In this document: piece after piece, positions 1 to 11,560 of the stretch | How positions within the stretch are numbered: position 1 is the stretch's first letter | Layout: each line of letters begins with the position of its first letter | Assembly: GCA_015680685.1 (NCBI GenBank) | Contig: MNCI01004078.1 | Coordinates: 1,669 to 35,030, forward strand | Length of the DNA stretch: 33,362 nt | Origin: Gnetum montanum | Lineage: Eukaryota; Streptophyta; Gnetopsida; Gnetales; Gnetaceae | Direction of reading: 5' to 3' | Notes under the pieces: generated by a model | What the model saw: only the letters and a program-made list of their open reading frames with translations | Told to the model about the DNA's origin: nothing | The model's database searches: none | Position numbers and translations under genes: made by a program

Positions 1-52
1 TCCTACTGATCCCTCGGACAAGCAAAGAGGCATCCTACTGATTCCTCGGAGT
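1..52. repeat. Short direct repeat, 32-bp period
   Basis: TCCTACTGATCCCTCGGA at position 1 recurs at position 33 with a single change (TCCTACTGATTCCTCGGA). The period of 32 is not a multiple of three, so it is not an in-frame peptide repeat. It may be the end of a longer array lying left of the window. Confidence 0.6.
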
Positions 53-270
53 TGCCGCCACCGCGTCCGCCGCGGTGGTAGTACCTCTGGGAGTTTAGCC
101 TCGTTAGCAGAAGCCCCAACGACACCCTCGTTGGTCATGGCCCCAGGAGTCTTCGCCAAATCATCGCTATCATGCACCGGCGTCCCAAATACATCTGGCT
201 GACTTCCGGTGCGATCCGTGAGAGGCACTGCGTCTGATGCCTTTGTCGAAGATATGCAGGGCCAAGTCAT
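1..270 (-). CDS. Partial open frame running off the left edge, unknown product
   Basis: On the minus strand a frame starts at ATG 270-268 and stays open for 90 codons to the window edge, so the protein is incomplete at its C-terminus. The product is not recognised. The first two thirds are rich in Asp, Thr, Ser, Ala and Gly; the last third is basic, with an LPPRRTRWRQLRG stretch. There is no obvious membrane segment. The DNA is CpG-rich, unlike the decayed retroelement DNA further right, and this frame has no stop while the other minus-strand frames do. It could be the N-terminus of a host protein, the start of a gag gene, or chance. A GTAAGT-like sequence lies just upstream of the ATG, but I cannot build an exon from it. 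Confidence 0.3.
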   Translation of the reverse strand, partial: MTWPCISSTKASDAVPLTDRTGSQPDVFGTPVHDSDDLAKTPGAMTNEGVVGASANEAKLPEVLPPRRTRWRQLRGISRMPLCLSEGSVG

Positions 271-1032
271 CAGGGTTGGCGGCTCTCCCTTGGTGCTCAA
301 CCTCAACACTTACAATTCGTTGGCTCCGGCTAACAGCAGACAGCATGGGCTCCAAGAGCCCCGTCTTTTGCCCTTAAGCAATGGCGTCCTCTGTTTCCTT
401 TTGTGGTTGCAGGCTGCTTAACTTTGAGGATGTCGTTCAAGGGTGCGTCCATCTGAGCGGTGAAGTACAACAACGTGCTGAAATGGCTGCTCAAGCTTGC
501 CCACCCACTCAGCTTTGCATATTTCTTCCCGACATGCGCCTAACCTTAATCTTTGTTTCCTTCTTCCCCACCACCCAGTTCCCATACGCAGCATTCACAT
601 ACGCAAACCTTCATTTTTCGTACTCGCGCTAGCAGAGACATCGCAAAAGTGACGCGCAATGCTCCCTTTTGCACGCATTCCTGCTACAATTTATAACAGA
701 GATATCTCAGATTGACGCGCTACGCTCGTCTGAAAGCATTCCTGTTGACATAAATAAACACGTCGTTTGCATCTTCCCCGAACCTGCTTCCAGTTACACC
801 CTTCCATCTCTCACGCCCGCCAGCCTTCTTTTTACATAAATAGCGCAACATCTGAGTAGTCATGGATGGACGTTGTTCTTGCTTCTACCAATCCGGTGTT
901 TCGCATTCTTTGTCGACGTTTTTCGGGTAAGCCCTCTAACCGTCAACAAAGAGGGGCCATTGAAACACCGGGAAAAAATTACGGGTCCGCCTCAAACGAA
1001 GATTCGTAATTCGAGCGAGAACGCGCCTCAAA
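271..1032. other. CpG-rich stretch without a recognised gene
   Basis: Short ORFs occur on both strands here but none resembles a known protein. The stretch holds TATA-like words (TTTATAACAG near 690, CATAAATAAACACG near 750, CATAAATAGCG near 835). CpG content is clearly higher than in 2700-31000. It may be the promoter side of the minus-strand frame at 1-270, or the U3 region of a younger LTR. I cannot decide between these. Confidence 0.3.
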
Positions 1033-1347
1033 GCTAAGGACGAGTTTACGCTCTATCACGCACGGCAGGGTGATGAGTGTAATAAGCTCCAGGACAGTCA
1101 AAGGCGAATTGGCTAAGGACAAGTTTACGCTCTATCACGCACAGCAGCGTGATGAGCGTAATAAGCTCCAAGGTAGTTAAACGTGCCTCAAATCTGGCTA
1201 AGGACAAGTTTACGCTCTATCACGCACGGCAGCGTGATGAGCGTAATAAGCTCCAAGACAGTTAAAGGCGAATTGGCTAAGGACAAGTTTACGCTCTATC
1301 ACGCACAGCAGCGTGATGAGCGTAATAAGCTCCAAGGCAGTTAAACG
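1033..1347. repeat. Four-unit tandem array with two-unit higher-order pattern
   Basis: Units start at 1033, 1112, 1197 and 1276 with GCTAAGGAC(A/G)AGTTTACG. They alternate 79, 85, 79 and about 72 bases. Units 1 and 3 end in AAAGGCGAATTG; units 2 and 4 end in TTAAACG, and unit 2 adds GTGCCTCAAATCTG. The true repeat is therefore a 164-bp pair (1033 to 1197). Each unit contains an imperfect hairpin, TACGCTC..ATCACGC / GCGTGAT.GAGCGTA (1047-1081, 1126-1160, 1211-1245, 1290-1324). CpGs are largely intact, which suggests a recent or weakly methylated array. Confidence 0.9.
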
Positions 1348-1463
1348 AAAATCCATGGAAATACGACGGGTTGGCACTTGTTCTTGCAACGCTAAACTGA
1401 TCTTTACGCGCGTTACGCAATGATGCGTGCTCGTGCGTAGGTCAGAATGCAACAACACGCTCG

Positions 1464-1740
1464 TTACGCTTCGTCACGCACAGTTGCGTGATGAGCGTAA
1501 GTTACACTTTGATCATACTCCACCGCGCGTAGCTGCGTGGAGAGCGTGTTACATTTACGCTGCGTCACGCACAGTTGCGTGATGAGCATACATCAATCTT
1601 AAGCGTGTTGTTGCTACGCCAAAGTTGCGCTCATACACGCAACACAACGCGAATGAGCGCAAACGCAGCCGAGACATGCCTATTATGAGCCTACTCTTTA
1701 CACGCACAGCACGCAAACAAGCGTGTTGTGCGTAGTCGCA
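1464..1740. repeat. Cluster of further hairpins related to the array
   Basis: Beyond the ordered array the hairpin theme continues irregularly. Around 1464-1500 and again around 1555-1590 the core TCACGCACAGTTGCGTGA occurs, with arms TTACGC and GAGC(G/A)TA. At about 1520-1545 CTCCAC pairs with GTGGAG. At 1610-1735 several TTGCG/CGCAA and ACACGC/GCGTGT words alternate. The separate hairpins share the CACGC/GCGTG core but not spacing, so they look like scattered protein-binding or structural modules and not a strict satellite. Confidence 0.65.
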
Positions 1741-2690
1741 GTTCGACTTAAAAGAATTGCATCGGCGGGACCCGCGACATTCGGGCCCACATCATCAGGG
1801 TTGCACGTATCGCGGCCTACAAATATCCTGGTTGACAAATATACAAAAAAAGGGAGGAGAAGGCATAGAGGTGGAAAAGCAAGGGCAGAGAAAACATCAG
1901 AGCAAAACTAGAGCATCAGAGCACTCATCGCTTTTGTTGTCAGCAGATCACGAGGACGAGAGCATTTTCTGAGCAAGGGAACATTTATCGCCTTGAACAG
2001 AGAAACAAGAGCAACCTCTTGGCAACCGCCGCAAACACCATCCTTTAACAGAAACAGAACGCAGCGCGCCCGAGCCCCAACAGCAGATCGACCCGAAGCA
2101 AAGAAGCAGAACAGGAATCGCAGAGGTGTCTTGCCCAGTTAGCAGGTCCTGTCGTTCAAAAGATCGATAGACTTCAGAGCTTGACCATTTCTGCGCCTAA
2201 GCTTTGGCCTACGAGGTAGATCGGATTTCTGTCCAGACAGTTTTCTTGTTGTTTTGTGCTCATTTTGTATTCAGTCGTTGGGAGTCTTCTCCCATTGTAA
2301 CGTAATACACACGCAAACATACACCAGATCCAGCATTGAGACATAGATCTTTGATCTTTGCAACATCCACTCTGTTTTCTCTCCCGAATCAGCATCTTTC
2401 CGGTCTTCTTTGTTTTTAACGTTATCTTCGTAGCGATCTATTTACGTCGTTGTCTCGCTCCGTTTTATGATCTCTCGCATCAAGATCACGACATATACAC
2501 AAAAGTTCATAATCGAATCGTCATCGCTTTTACTGACCCGTAAGTCCCTGTCTGATCGACAAGACCGTTCAGGGCACCGCGGATTCGTTTTCCCAGCTTA
2601 GCCCTCGCGCGGATCCGTGGTTAAAGCTGTGTACACGGAACTTCGGTCGGTATTTCCAGCTGCCGACGTTTTCCGTCGTTACACTTACCA
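1741..2690 (+). promoter_or_regulatory. Possible LTR R/U5-like or 5' leader region
   Basis: An AT-rich word (ACAAATATACAAAAAAAGGG, from about 1835) is followed by a purine-rich leader with many GAG/CAG/AGA words, the look of a plant LTR or transcript leader downstream of a TATA box. The later part (2220-2680) is T-rich with TTGTAACGTAATAC and a GTAAGT word at about 2540. No coding frame is convincing. A minus-strand frame at 2174-2395 is short and unlike any family I know. The region ends at the composition break at about 2691. No second copy lies in the window to prove an LTR. Confidence 0.25.
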
Positions 2691-3095
2691 TGTCCTAAAA
2701 ATGGCAACGTTGCATGACCCACCATGGTCTAAAATTGGCAAAACACTTAAACAACCTATGTCCACCATGGCCTAAAACTAGCAAGCATCTATTTTATCTT
2801 ATTTATGTTTTAGCCTATAATCGCATCATTTAGCCGTTTAACTTTATAGCCAAGATCAACATAGCCATTTACAATGTTTATAACACTTGAACAATATATA
2901 GCCAAAACTAAAACCAAAGTATTAAATTTAGAAAATTCATAACATGCATAGCTATAGCCACACTATTTGGAAAAATGTCCAAAAAATAATAATCATCCAT
3001 AACATAGTCTTGGCTAATAATAGTCATCAACGCAAAAAAAAAAAACAACAAAAACCATGTAGCCAATAAGCTAAGATAGGTAGATGGAGGATGCT
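2691..3095. repeat. AT-rich element edge with repeated CCATGG.CTAAAA motif
   Basis: Three nearby copies of a word close to CCACCATGGCCTAAAACTAG occur at about 2695-2790. Related copies in the same orientation sit at about 11925-11985. CpG almost disappears from 2691 onward. The direct repeat of this word near both edges of the 2.7-12.2 kb block is what decayed LTRs would leave, but the similarity outside the motif is weak. Confidence 0.35.
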
Positions 3096-3099
3096 AGGT

Positions 3100-6000
3100 G
3101 GTATCCGAAGGAGGAAATGGTGGGTCATCCTCACCCTCACCATTGGGGCTACCAATGTCTCTTAATTCCTGAAATACAACAACAAAAAGCCAATCAGTAA
3201 CTAGCAACTAAGAGTATAACTTAAACCAATCAAAAAATAAAGCTAAAACATAGAATACATCAAACCTACAAGGAATCTAGTTTCATAACCTTTGGGGGTA
3301 GATGTTGAAGACCGTTATTCAAATGATGGAGAATTTACTCTTCCATCATGTTGGCCTAATTAATATCCCCAAGATCAACACCTATGAGGATGTTAGTTCT
3401 ATCCACTTCGGTCCAAGTAGGTAGTTCCTAGGTAATGATAGTTGTAGAAGTCTCACCTATAATAGTGGTGATCTAAGGACTAGGAGCTTTTTCCACCATG
3501 AGAGTGCTCTCAAAGAGCTAGCAGGCACTCTTTGCTTAAATCCCTTGAATGACAAATGCTCTCTTACATCATTCAACTAACTTCTCTTTGAGCCACTTTA
3601 AGTAACCGTCCTAATTAGCCTTATATTGTTGTTTATGGTCCTTTTGTGTCTTATTCCATTCTAGAATACATGATATCTGATCTTTCCAATCCTTGGCCTT
3701 TTGGGAGATGAGATCCATCTACATCTACTACTCCACCATCTCTCATGAAAGTATCACCTTGTCATAGATGTCATTACATTAGGGGGTCCATGTGATCTCT
3801 TTGGTTTGCAAGTTCTCTAAGTTAGCCATTCAAGCTTTCACAAAGGCCTTGCATTCCTAGAGTTCCTTGATAGTTGCATCTTGTCATTGGATCTCCTTCC
3901 TCAAGGCTACAATCTGATTCCATAGGGATTCATTAGACTTTCCATCTTCCATGAAGTTTTTGTGCACAAAATTACAAGTTTAATAGTAGTTTTATTTAAC
4001 TTCAAGGGTACACTTTGTACATCATAGGGAAGTTTCAGCAAGAAGTCAAACTCCATGTCTCGACTAGGGTCCGACTCTACTAATGACACTACGAGCAAAC
4101 CATAACCATAAAATTAACAATGAACATAGTTCACAACCTAAGATTTTCATAACATTAACATAACCTATAACATAGTAAAACAACTGAGGCATATGAAATA
4201 GAATTCTTACCTATCTTGGATGCAACTTGTTACAACTGGTCAATGATGTCCTTGGCCATCTTGCACATAAAATCCATCTTGTTAGGGACCTTTGCTCATG
4301 ATCTTGCACAAAACATAAGGTTAGGTCCTTCACTAGTGGCTCAAGAGCTACTACAAGAATAATAATCATCAAATGGTTAGAGCAGAATTCAAACCTAAAA
4401 TCATGGGATATAACGAGAAGCTTTAAAACATGTGCATACCTAGCTCCTCCTCTTCCTCCTTTGGGATGATGATGGGAAATGTACTTGGCAATGCCTCATC
4501 AAACAAGGTGTCTGGATCATCTAGAACTAGTTGGCTAATCCTTCAGCCTCATTTTGCTATAAGAGCACCTCTTCTACATGTCATTATTCTTCCTTCACTA
4601 TAGCAACTACACACCTTTGTCCTTTTTCCTTCATGATAGCTTAGGTTGCCATGTCCCGACACTTGTCTACAATCATAGCACATAGAAAAAATGATTAGTA
4701 CATAAAACCATAATATGGTCATAAGTCTTAAAACATAGAATAGCCAAAACATAGATAAAAATTACCTATGATTTCTTGATGTGACTTTTAAGCCTAAACT
4801 TGAGTTTCTTTTGGATGGGTTTCCTCAACGCTAATAGTGCTTTCTCTAAGGGCCTCTTAAGTTTGGCCCTAGCTACCCCTTCGTCCTTGTTATGTAACTG
4901 TTAGGCCATTAGGACATTCACTGGAACTATCAAGGGCTCCTCCCCTATGCTATGAGGGGATTCACATTACCTACCACCAAGATCCTTAGTGGTAATAGAT
5001 AGCAACTCTATCTCCTCTAATGGATTCTAAGCCTACATGTTTGGATAAATGTGCTTTATCCAAGGCCTAGAAAGCTATTCTAGATCTTGGGCCACCCATC
5101 AACTATTCTCCACACCACCAAGAACTACATGAACCTCTTCAAATAACCTACAAAGAATACATAATGCATGTGTAGATGGGTTGAGGTATCACTGCAGAGG
5201 TTAGAATCTCCTCTTGAAGCCCAATAGCCAAGGAAGTTGCCCAATTCAATCTAGTCCCTTCCATCAAGATCTTCTTAAAGGTCCACCCTTGTGCAATGCT
5301 AATTACCTTCATTTGTGACAATAGCTTAAAAAATGCATGAAACCTGAACAAAGGATATAATAACTTTTCTTTGGAATTCATGAAGCTATCCACAGAAAGC
5401 TCAGAGTGTTCCTTACTAGAACTGGACCACTCTAAAACTTCCTCGTGATGGTCTACATCCTTCACTATTATGGTGGTAACTTTTGTCCCATTAGCAAGAA
5501 CATCAAACAAGTCACAAAAGGTGGCCTCATCAATGGGTTTGGTAATTGACACATCTTGAATTATGATGCTAAAATGATTAGCTCCTACATCAAAGGAGTT
5601 AATGACATTTAGCATCTCTATAGTAGGGGTGGAAGGGACAGGTGCCATAAACACATTAAGTAAACTTGCTTGCTTAATATTTACTTGAATGTACCTAGGC
5701 CCTTGTCTCTTCAACCACTCCTATGTTATTATCACCCCACCAGATTTTTGGATGAGGGTATCCTCATGACATCTTGAAACTAACAAGGTGATGTCGGTAG
5801 AGGTGCAAGGTCATGCAAGGAAACTACAAGCATTTAGCATCGATATAGGTACATTTAACAAAAAATTAAAATAGTAGAACACTTAAAACCTTAGTAAGAA
5901 TAGAAAATTATCTATTACAACCCATGTGTTTACCTTTCTTATTCTTGCTTAGTGTGATTTTTGTAGAGGTCCCAGTGATAAAGGTATAATCCTAGATGCT

Positions 6001-6765
6001 CTTAGAGCCCATCCATAAGTTGTGTACCATCTTGTTGTCCACACACTTCTTGTAGAAAGGGTTGAAATCCTTATTCTATCTATCAAAGTTCCCTCTTAAC
6101 TATTCATACACAATGGTTCTGATCTTGAGGTCCTTGGTAAATACATATAAGGTGGTTTGAGCCACTACTAAGGTTTGATTGTTAGTGATCAATCTTTGAT
6201 CATTGATCCTAACAAGAAGTTCATAAAACCAATAGGTTAGGAAAGGTAACTTAGCCAAATAAAGGAAAAAATAGAAAAAAGCCATGACAATCATGCTTAC
6301 CCCTATAGATGGTACATGGTACTAGGTGGGTTTTAAAATATCATGTGGACTCTCTACATCATCATTAAAGTATTATCAACATTATACTGATGGTACTCTA
6401 GCATAGTCCAAATCTCTATAAGGTATTATGAGTCAATGAGGTCTACTACCTCCCCTACTGAATGAGGTAATGGATCATTAGTTATGAACTTGGCAATCAG
6501 ACTAGATGCCCAAGGCATTAGTGTCTCCACTATAACCTTGGCCACGTCTACAAAGCATGACACTAAAGTTTTGCAAGATGTAGGCAAGGAATTTCCTTGC
6601 CACTAGTTGAAACCATATATAGCTCCTCTCTAGGGTTATGTTAAGCAAAGGGATATTTTCCTTGGGTTGACCAATGCAACATAGGATGCCAACCAACTCA
6701 ATGATGATTAGTAGGTCCATGCATGTGGAAGAAAGAACACCATTAGAATAATGTCTCAACGCTTA
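3100..6765 (-). pseudogene. Decayed gag-like retroelement ORF, unknown family
   Basis: The minus strand carries discontinuous frames that together span about 3.6 kb. The longest clean piece is 188 codons (5714 to 5148). It has acidic and hydrophobic stretches but no motif I can name. Toward the C-terminal side (about 3750 to 3530) one frame reads as a helix-forming, Lys/Glu/Gln-rich segment (KAKDWKDQISC, LKWLKEKLVE). The end near 3100 is acidic and proline-rich (GEGEDDPPFPPSDTT). The same plan, a long helical protein with a Pro-rich tail close to the element end, is seen on the plus strand at 25279-28090, so I treat both as gag-like ORFs of retroelements. There is no zinc knuckle, protease or RT. 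Many in-frame stops and frame changes make it non-functional. Confidence 0.4.
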
Positions 6766-8690
6766 GGATTCCTTAATTAAATTTACAAAACATTCTAGTT
6801 GGGGGTGAAATTAGCCTCCATAAAAAACTCTAAGGTATTTGTTAAAATTCAGTAACAAATTCAACAACAATGTTATTGCAAACCTTGTAGCCTTCATGCA
6901 TTATAGCCAAAAATCATGCCTTAGTCCAAAAACATATTGACAAAAAATACCCTTAAAACCTAGGAGATGGCCATATAGGAAAAAGCTTACTAAAAATGGT
7001 AAATTTTTTTATGTCTCATGAAACAAACATTAGAGCATAGTTAACATCTTTAGACATCCCCAGGAGCATGGAACATTGACAAAAAAAATTTCTAAGCATG
7101 TCCACAGTGCCCATCTCCAAGAGTTAAATAGAAAACAAAACCTTGTAGTAACATGATTGTCATTGAAAAAACCTTAAATTATGTTGTCATATTAAAAATT
7201 CATTAAAATTTTGTTTTAAATTTGATTTTAGTGATTCCACCATAGAAGGAATCTTGAAATCATGAGCTACACAACCATACCAACATAGACAAAAACCTAT
7301 AGCCATTTTAGTAGAAAACATTAAAAATTCAAGCAGTAACCCAGCCATCAATGAAAAGCCCCTTTTTGCATGAGTTTAATGAAAAATTCATAAAAAAATG
7401 CATTCTAAATCCAAATGGAGTGATTTGCCTCTATTGGAAATTTTAAGCCAAAATATATGCAGCCATAAATAAAAAATAGCCAAAACCCTTTCCATTTCTT
7501 TGAAAACAATTCATGAACCTACATGAAAACATGAAAAATAGCATAAAAACCCAACTACAGAACCTGCCTAAAATGATCATAACTTTGACATTACAAATCC
7601 AAATCCTACAAGACCACAACCAACAGAAACCATATACATAGTCCTAAAAGACCATATCCTTAGATTACAACAATATTCAGCCATTTTCTTAATGAAAAAT
7701 TCATAACTTTGCTTGCTTTTTTCACCAAAAAAATATTTTAAAAGAAAAAAATTCATAAAACCTAATTTAATTTTTCCATGAATTAAAGTCGAAAAAACCA
7801 TGAAACCTTAAATCCATGTTAAAAACATAAAAATAGGGGGTGGAAGTTTGTCAAAATTTAATTTTAACTAATATTATAGCCTAGATCTGACAAAAATGAA
7901 TCCATCCCCAAATTGATGGAAAAAAGCACATGAAACAACAAAACTAATTTTAAAATCAAATCTACCAAAGCCAAAATAACAAAATGACCTTATATCTATG
8001 TAAAAATAGCCAAAATATGAGTGGGATTTTTTTCAGAATTGCACTTTACCAACTCCCTCAGCATAGATCTAACAAAAATGACCCCATTCTAGCTAGGAAA
8101 ACTATGAAAAATGGCTAGGAAACTAAAGAAAATGGCAAGAATTGGTCTACCTTGGAGTGAGTGAGGAGGATATTTGGGTTGAAATCAACCTAGGAAATTG
8201 AAAGATGTTTTGCACAACCTCATCTACCTTTTGGATTCCTGGGTTTCTGATCTTTCCTCCACACTACTTCATCTTTGCCTCACCAATGTTGAAAAGATAA
8301 GAAAATTGGAAGGATTGAAGTAACTACACTAGCTAGCAAAGAGATTTGTGCTTTTACACTAATAATGAGAATTTTTGTACAATAAAAAGCTTTGCTAAAA
8401 CTCATCTCAAATGCACTGTGCATTGAATGAGAGTTGTAGTGTGTGTTTGAAGCAAATTTGACTTTAAAAATAAGATTAAAGCCTAAACACCTACTCTCAT
8501 GTTCCTATTGCCAATTCTTTGCACCAGAACTCAAAGTGCTCTAAAGTTTAAGAAGGAAAAAAATATTTTCTACACTAGGAATGATGGGAGAAAACAATAA
8601 TTTCAAATTTATGAATTTTTTGATGGTGGGCCCCACCATACGCCTTCCATGCAAGGTGTGGAAACATCTTCTACACTGAGTTTTTCATTC
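6766..8690. other. AT-rich non-coding spacer
   Basis: No supported gene. The stretch is rich in A-runs and short words such as CATGAAAA and AGCCAAAA. It lies upstream of the minus-strand frame and could be its leader. Short ORFs (for example 7801 to 7577 on the minus strand) are low-complexity Phe/Leu/Lys translations of AT-rich DNA. Confidence 0.5.
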
Positions 8691-8732
8691 CTTAGAATCC
8701 ATATAACCTTGACACAACCTATCCATCCATAT

Positions 8733-11560
8733 ATCCATGCTAGGAAACATGGAGCCATCATGTATACTAGCCTCCATTACGTTACAACATTTCCACACTA
8801 ACTCCATTGCCTCTTTTTGGCTCCTGTGATGTACCTCATCCAATCTTGAGCTCTAATAGGGGGTTAGATCTTGTTAAAACATGACATTTTAGGCTTCCAC
8901 ACTAAGGCAACATAGACCACCATGGAACCCAACATGGAGTAAGGGGATAACATCCATACTCACCCCCAGTGCCCATCTAGCCCAAACCTGATCCGTAGAG
9001 TGGGTCCACATGACCTAGAACCCCTCTAGTAATCCTTGGCAGCCCCTAAACTCACCAAATTTAATCAAAAGTACTTGAAATATTTGAATTTGATGGATCC
9101 AAATTCAGGGAGGCCTGATGCATGCTTCACAGTGTGGATTTAGCATGGATGGATGGGGAGACGACCAAAACTACTAAAATTGACCACCCAGTTATCATTT
9201 TTAGACTCTAAGACCCTTTGGTAGCTTCTAGAAGCCTAGAATGACAACATATAATCCATTATTTTCATTTCAAATCTTCTCCATGCTGGTGAACCCCCAT
9301 CCACATTGCCCTCGCATGGAGTTAGCATGGATGCCCAAGGAATATGCAATAAAACCTAGTTTATGACCAAAAATAGCCTAATAACCTATCCTAGTGACCT
9401 CTAGACCCTGCCATACCCTTCCAAAGCCTTCAAATGTTCCATAATTGATAAAATATGACACAAAATAGTCACATCCCTCTTATCCATGTTGGGGCCACCA
9501 ATGCCTAGTGTGGAAAAAGGGGGAATGATTGAATGAGCCACCTAGGAGCCTCCAAACTAGTGGATTTTAAGATTAAATCCTAACAATAAACACTAGCAAC
9601 TTTGGGGGCTAACATGCATGGTCAATTTGCTATCAAAATAATATATATCTAAAATTTTTTATTTATCCATGCTAAGGGAGATCTCATCCATGCTAGCCAA
9701 CATAGATCCAGTGTAGATATAGCTATGAAGGTTCACGAGGAGTCCCAAATACATCAAAATAATGCCAAATTACCTTGTACTTGCACCAAAACTTTGTTAG
9801 CCCTTCTAAAAATCACTAGAATTTCAAAAATCAACAAGAAATAAATCCTTGTATTACCTCAACATTGGGGAGAATCCTATCCATGTTGCCTCATGTCGAG
9901 CTAATGTGGAACTAGATGAGTAACTTCTAAAACCACTTGGAAACCTTTCAAATTACCTAGTTTTGACACAAAACCATAACCATTGATCTCTGCAATCTTG
10001 GTACCTTTCAAACCTTTTCAAACTATGCCATAAGTGGCAAAAAGCTTAGATCTAACTACATCCATGCTGAGGGGGACCTTATCCACATTGAACAACACAA
10101 CCTTATCATGGATGGAAAGGGATAAAGATAAAACTTGTGAAATTTGCATGCAAATTAACTTTTGGCAATAACCCAACCTTTTTGAAGGCCACTAGACTTC
10201 TAGAAGTCAACCAAAATAGCCTAAAATTATCTTGCTTGGAGTCTCAACATTGAGAAGTGTCCTATCCATGTTGAGTATCATGGATATAGCATGGAACCAA
10301 AGGGGTAACCCCAAGAACCATATAAATACCCTTGAAATTTCCATATTTTAACCCTAGGCTTCAACCATCAACATCAACAACCCTTGAGACACACATGCAT
10401 GACCAAAACTAGTAAAAAAGGGCTTCCTTGGATCTTCCACGTTGGGGGTCATCTCATCCATTCTGGATCTAGCATGGAAACTAAGGGGTAACACCCAAAA
10501 GTACTTAAAGACCTTCAAAACTGATGAATTATAACCTTAAATCCTAGCCCTTGACCTTGACAACTCTTGGAGCTCCCATGCATGGTTAATTATGATTAAA
10601 GTTGGCCTAGATTTTAGGATTTTTTTATTCATCCATGCCAGGGAAGGCCTCTTCCACGCTTGGCAGCATAGATTTAGCTTGGAAGAGTTTCCTTTCCACT
10701 TTTAATAATAGATTGACACTCCCAAACATCAAACATCTACATTGGAGAAGCCCAAAGCATTATAGCCTCAAGTTTATGCCTATTAGAATCCATTTTAGCC
10801 CTTAAATCTCATCAACTCCCATCTTCCATTCTAGAGAAACTCTCCCAGTGTGGACCAAGGCAGTATAACCTTACATGACCTTAAAAAATCCCTAAACTTA
10901 TCTTAAATTATGTAAAAACTTGAGAAATCTTAGTTTATAGCCCTAGAGGCCTAGAAACCTAGTTGATGCACTCCCTAGACCATCCTAGAACTAAGAAACA
11001 AGATCACCTCCATTCTTCCACACTAGGGGTACTACGCTTAGTGTAGAAAAAAAGGGGAAAGCTATCCTAACTTGTTTTAGTGCTTTAAAACCATTTAAAT
11101 GGCCAAAAAATGTAGCTAGAGGATGCACACCTACCAGATCTTGGTTCTAGATGTCCATTTGACCCTGTTTGATCTTACTTTTGTCCAAATTTAAATCCTC
11201 TATGGTGAGAACCCTCTTCCATGCTAGAAAGCATGGAGACAAGGGGATGTGACTTCAAAGCCTACTTTTAAATCATTTTTAACCTCCAAAATGATCAATT
11301 TTGATAGATCTAACTAGCATGGAGATAACATGTAAGACATTTTCAAGCTCAAAAAGAAAGGTTCCAAGGGTTGAAACTAATGCTAAAACTAGTCCATTCC
11401 CTTTCCTAGTCAACTAAGTTAACATACAAACCATTGGGAGTAAAAAATTGGTCAAAACAAGCTTGGAAAACTATTTGGATGTTTCATCCACACTAGGAAT
11501 TACCCCTTCCATGCTAGCCAGCATGGAGCTAGCAAGGATCTAGCATGGAAGCCTTAAAAG
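8733..11560. repeat. Degenerate tandem array, period about 192 bp
   Basis: A landmark of the type (A)TCCATGCTAGGGG, TCCACACTAGGGG or CAACATTGGGG recurs at about 8733, 8894, 9117, 9279, 9482, 9665, 9860, 10060, 10244, 10435, 10632, 10824, 11017, 11199 and 11485. From 9279 to 11199 the mean spacing is 192 bases (ten intervals, 182-203). Each unit continues with a second CATCCATGCT/CATGGA(T)CTAGCATGGAA word, then AAGGGGTAAC, CCTTGAAA.. and ACCCTTGA..CCATGCATGG. Units are clearly related but much diverged. It carries no coding frame. Tat-lineage retrotransposons are known for tandem repeats in their non-coding parts, so this may be such a region. Confidence 0.75.

Noticed and set aside
1033-1347. 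CRISPR-like array of regularly spaced hairpin repeats
   Set aside because: Whole units, including the 'spacers', are repeated, the period alternates 79/85, and the surrounding genome is plainly plant nuclear DNA.
2174-2395. Minus-strand Cys-rich 73-codon ORF as a small secreted peptide
   Set aside because: No signal peptide, the Cys spacing matches no family I know, and the opposite strand looks like a transcript leader.
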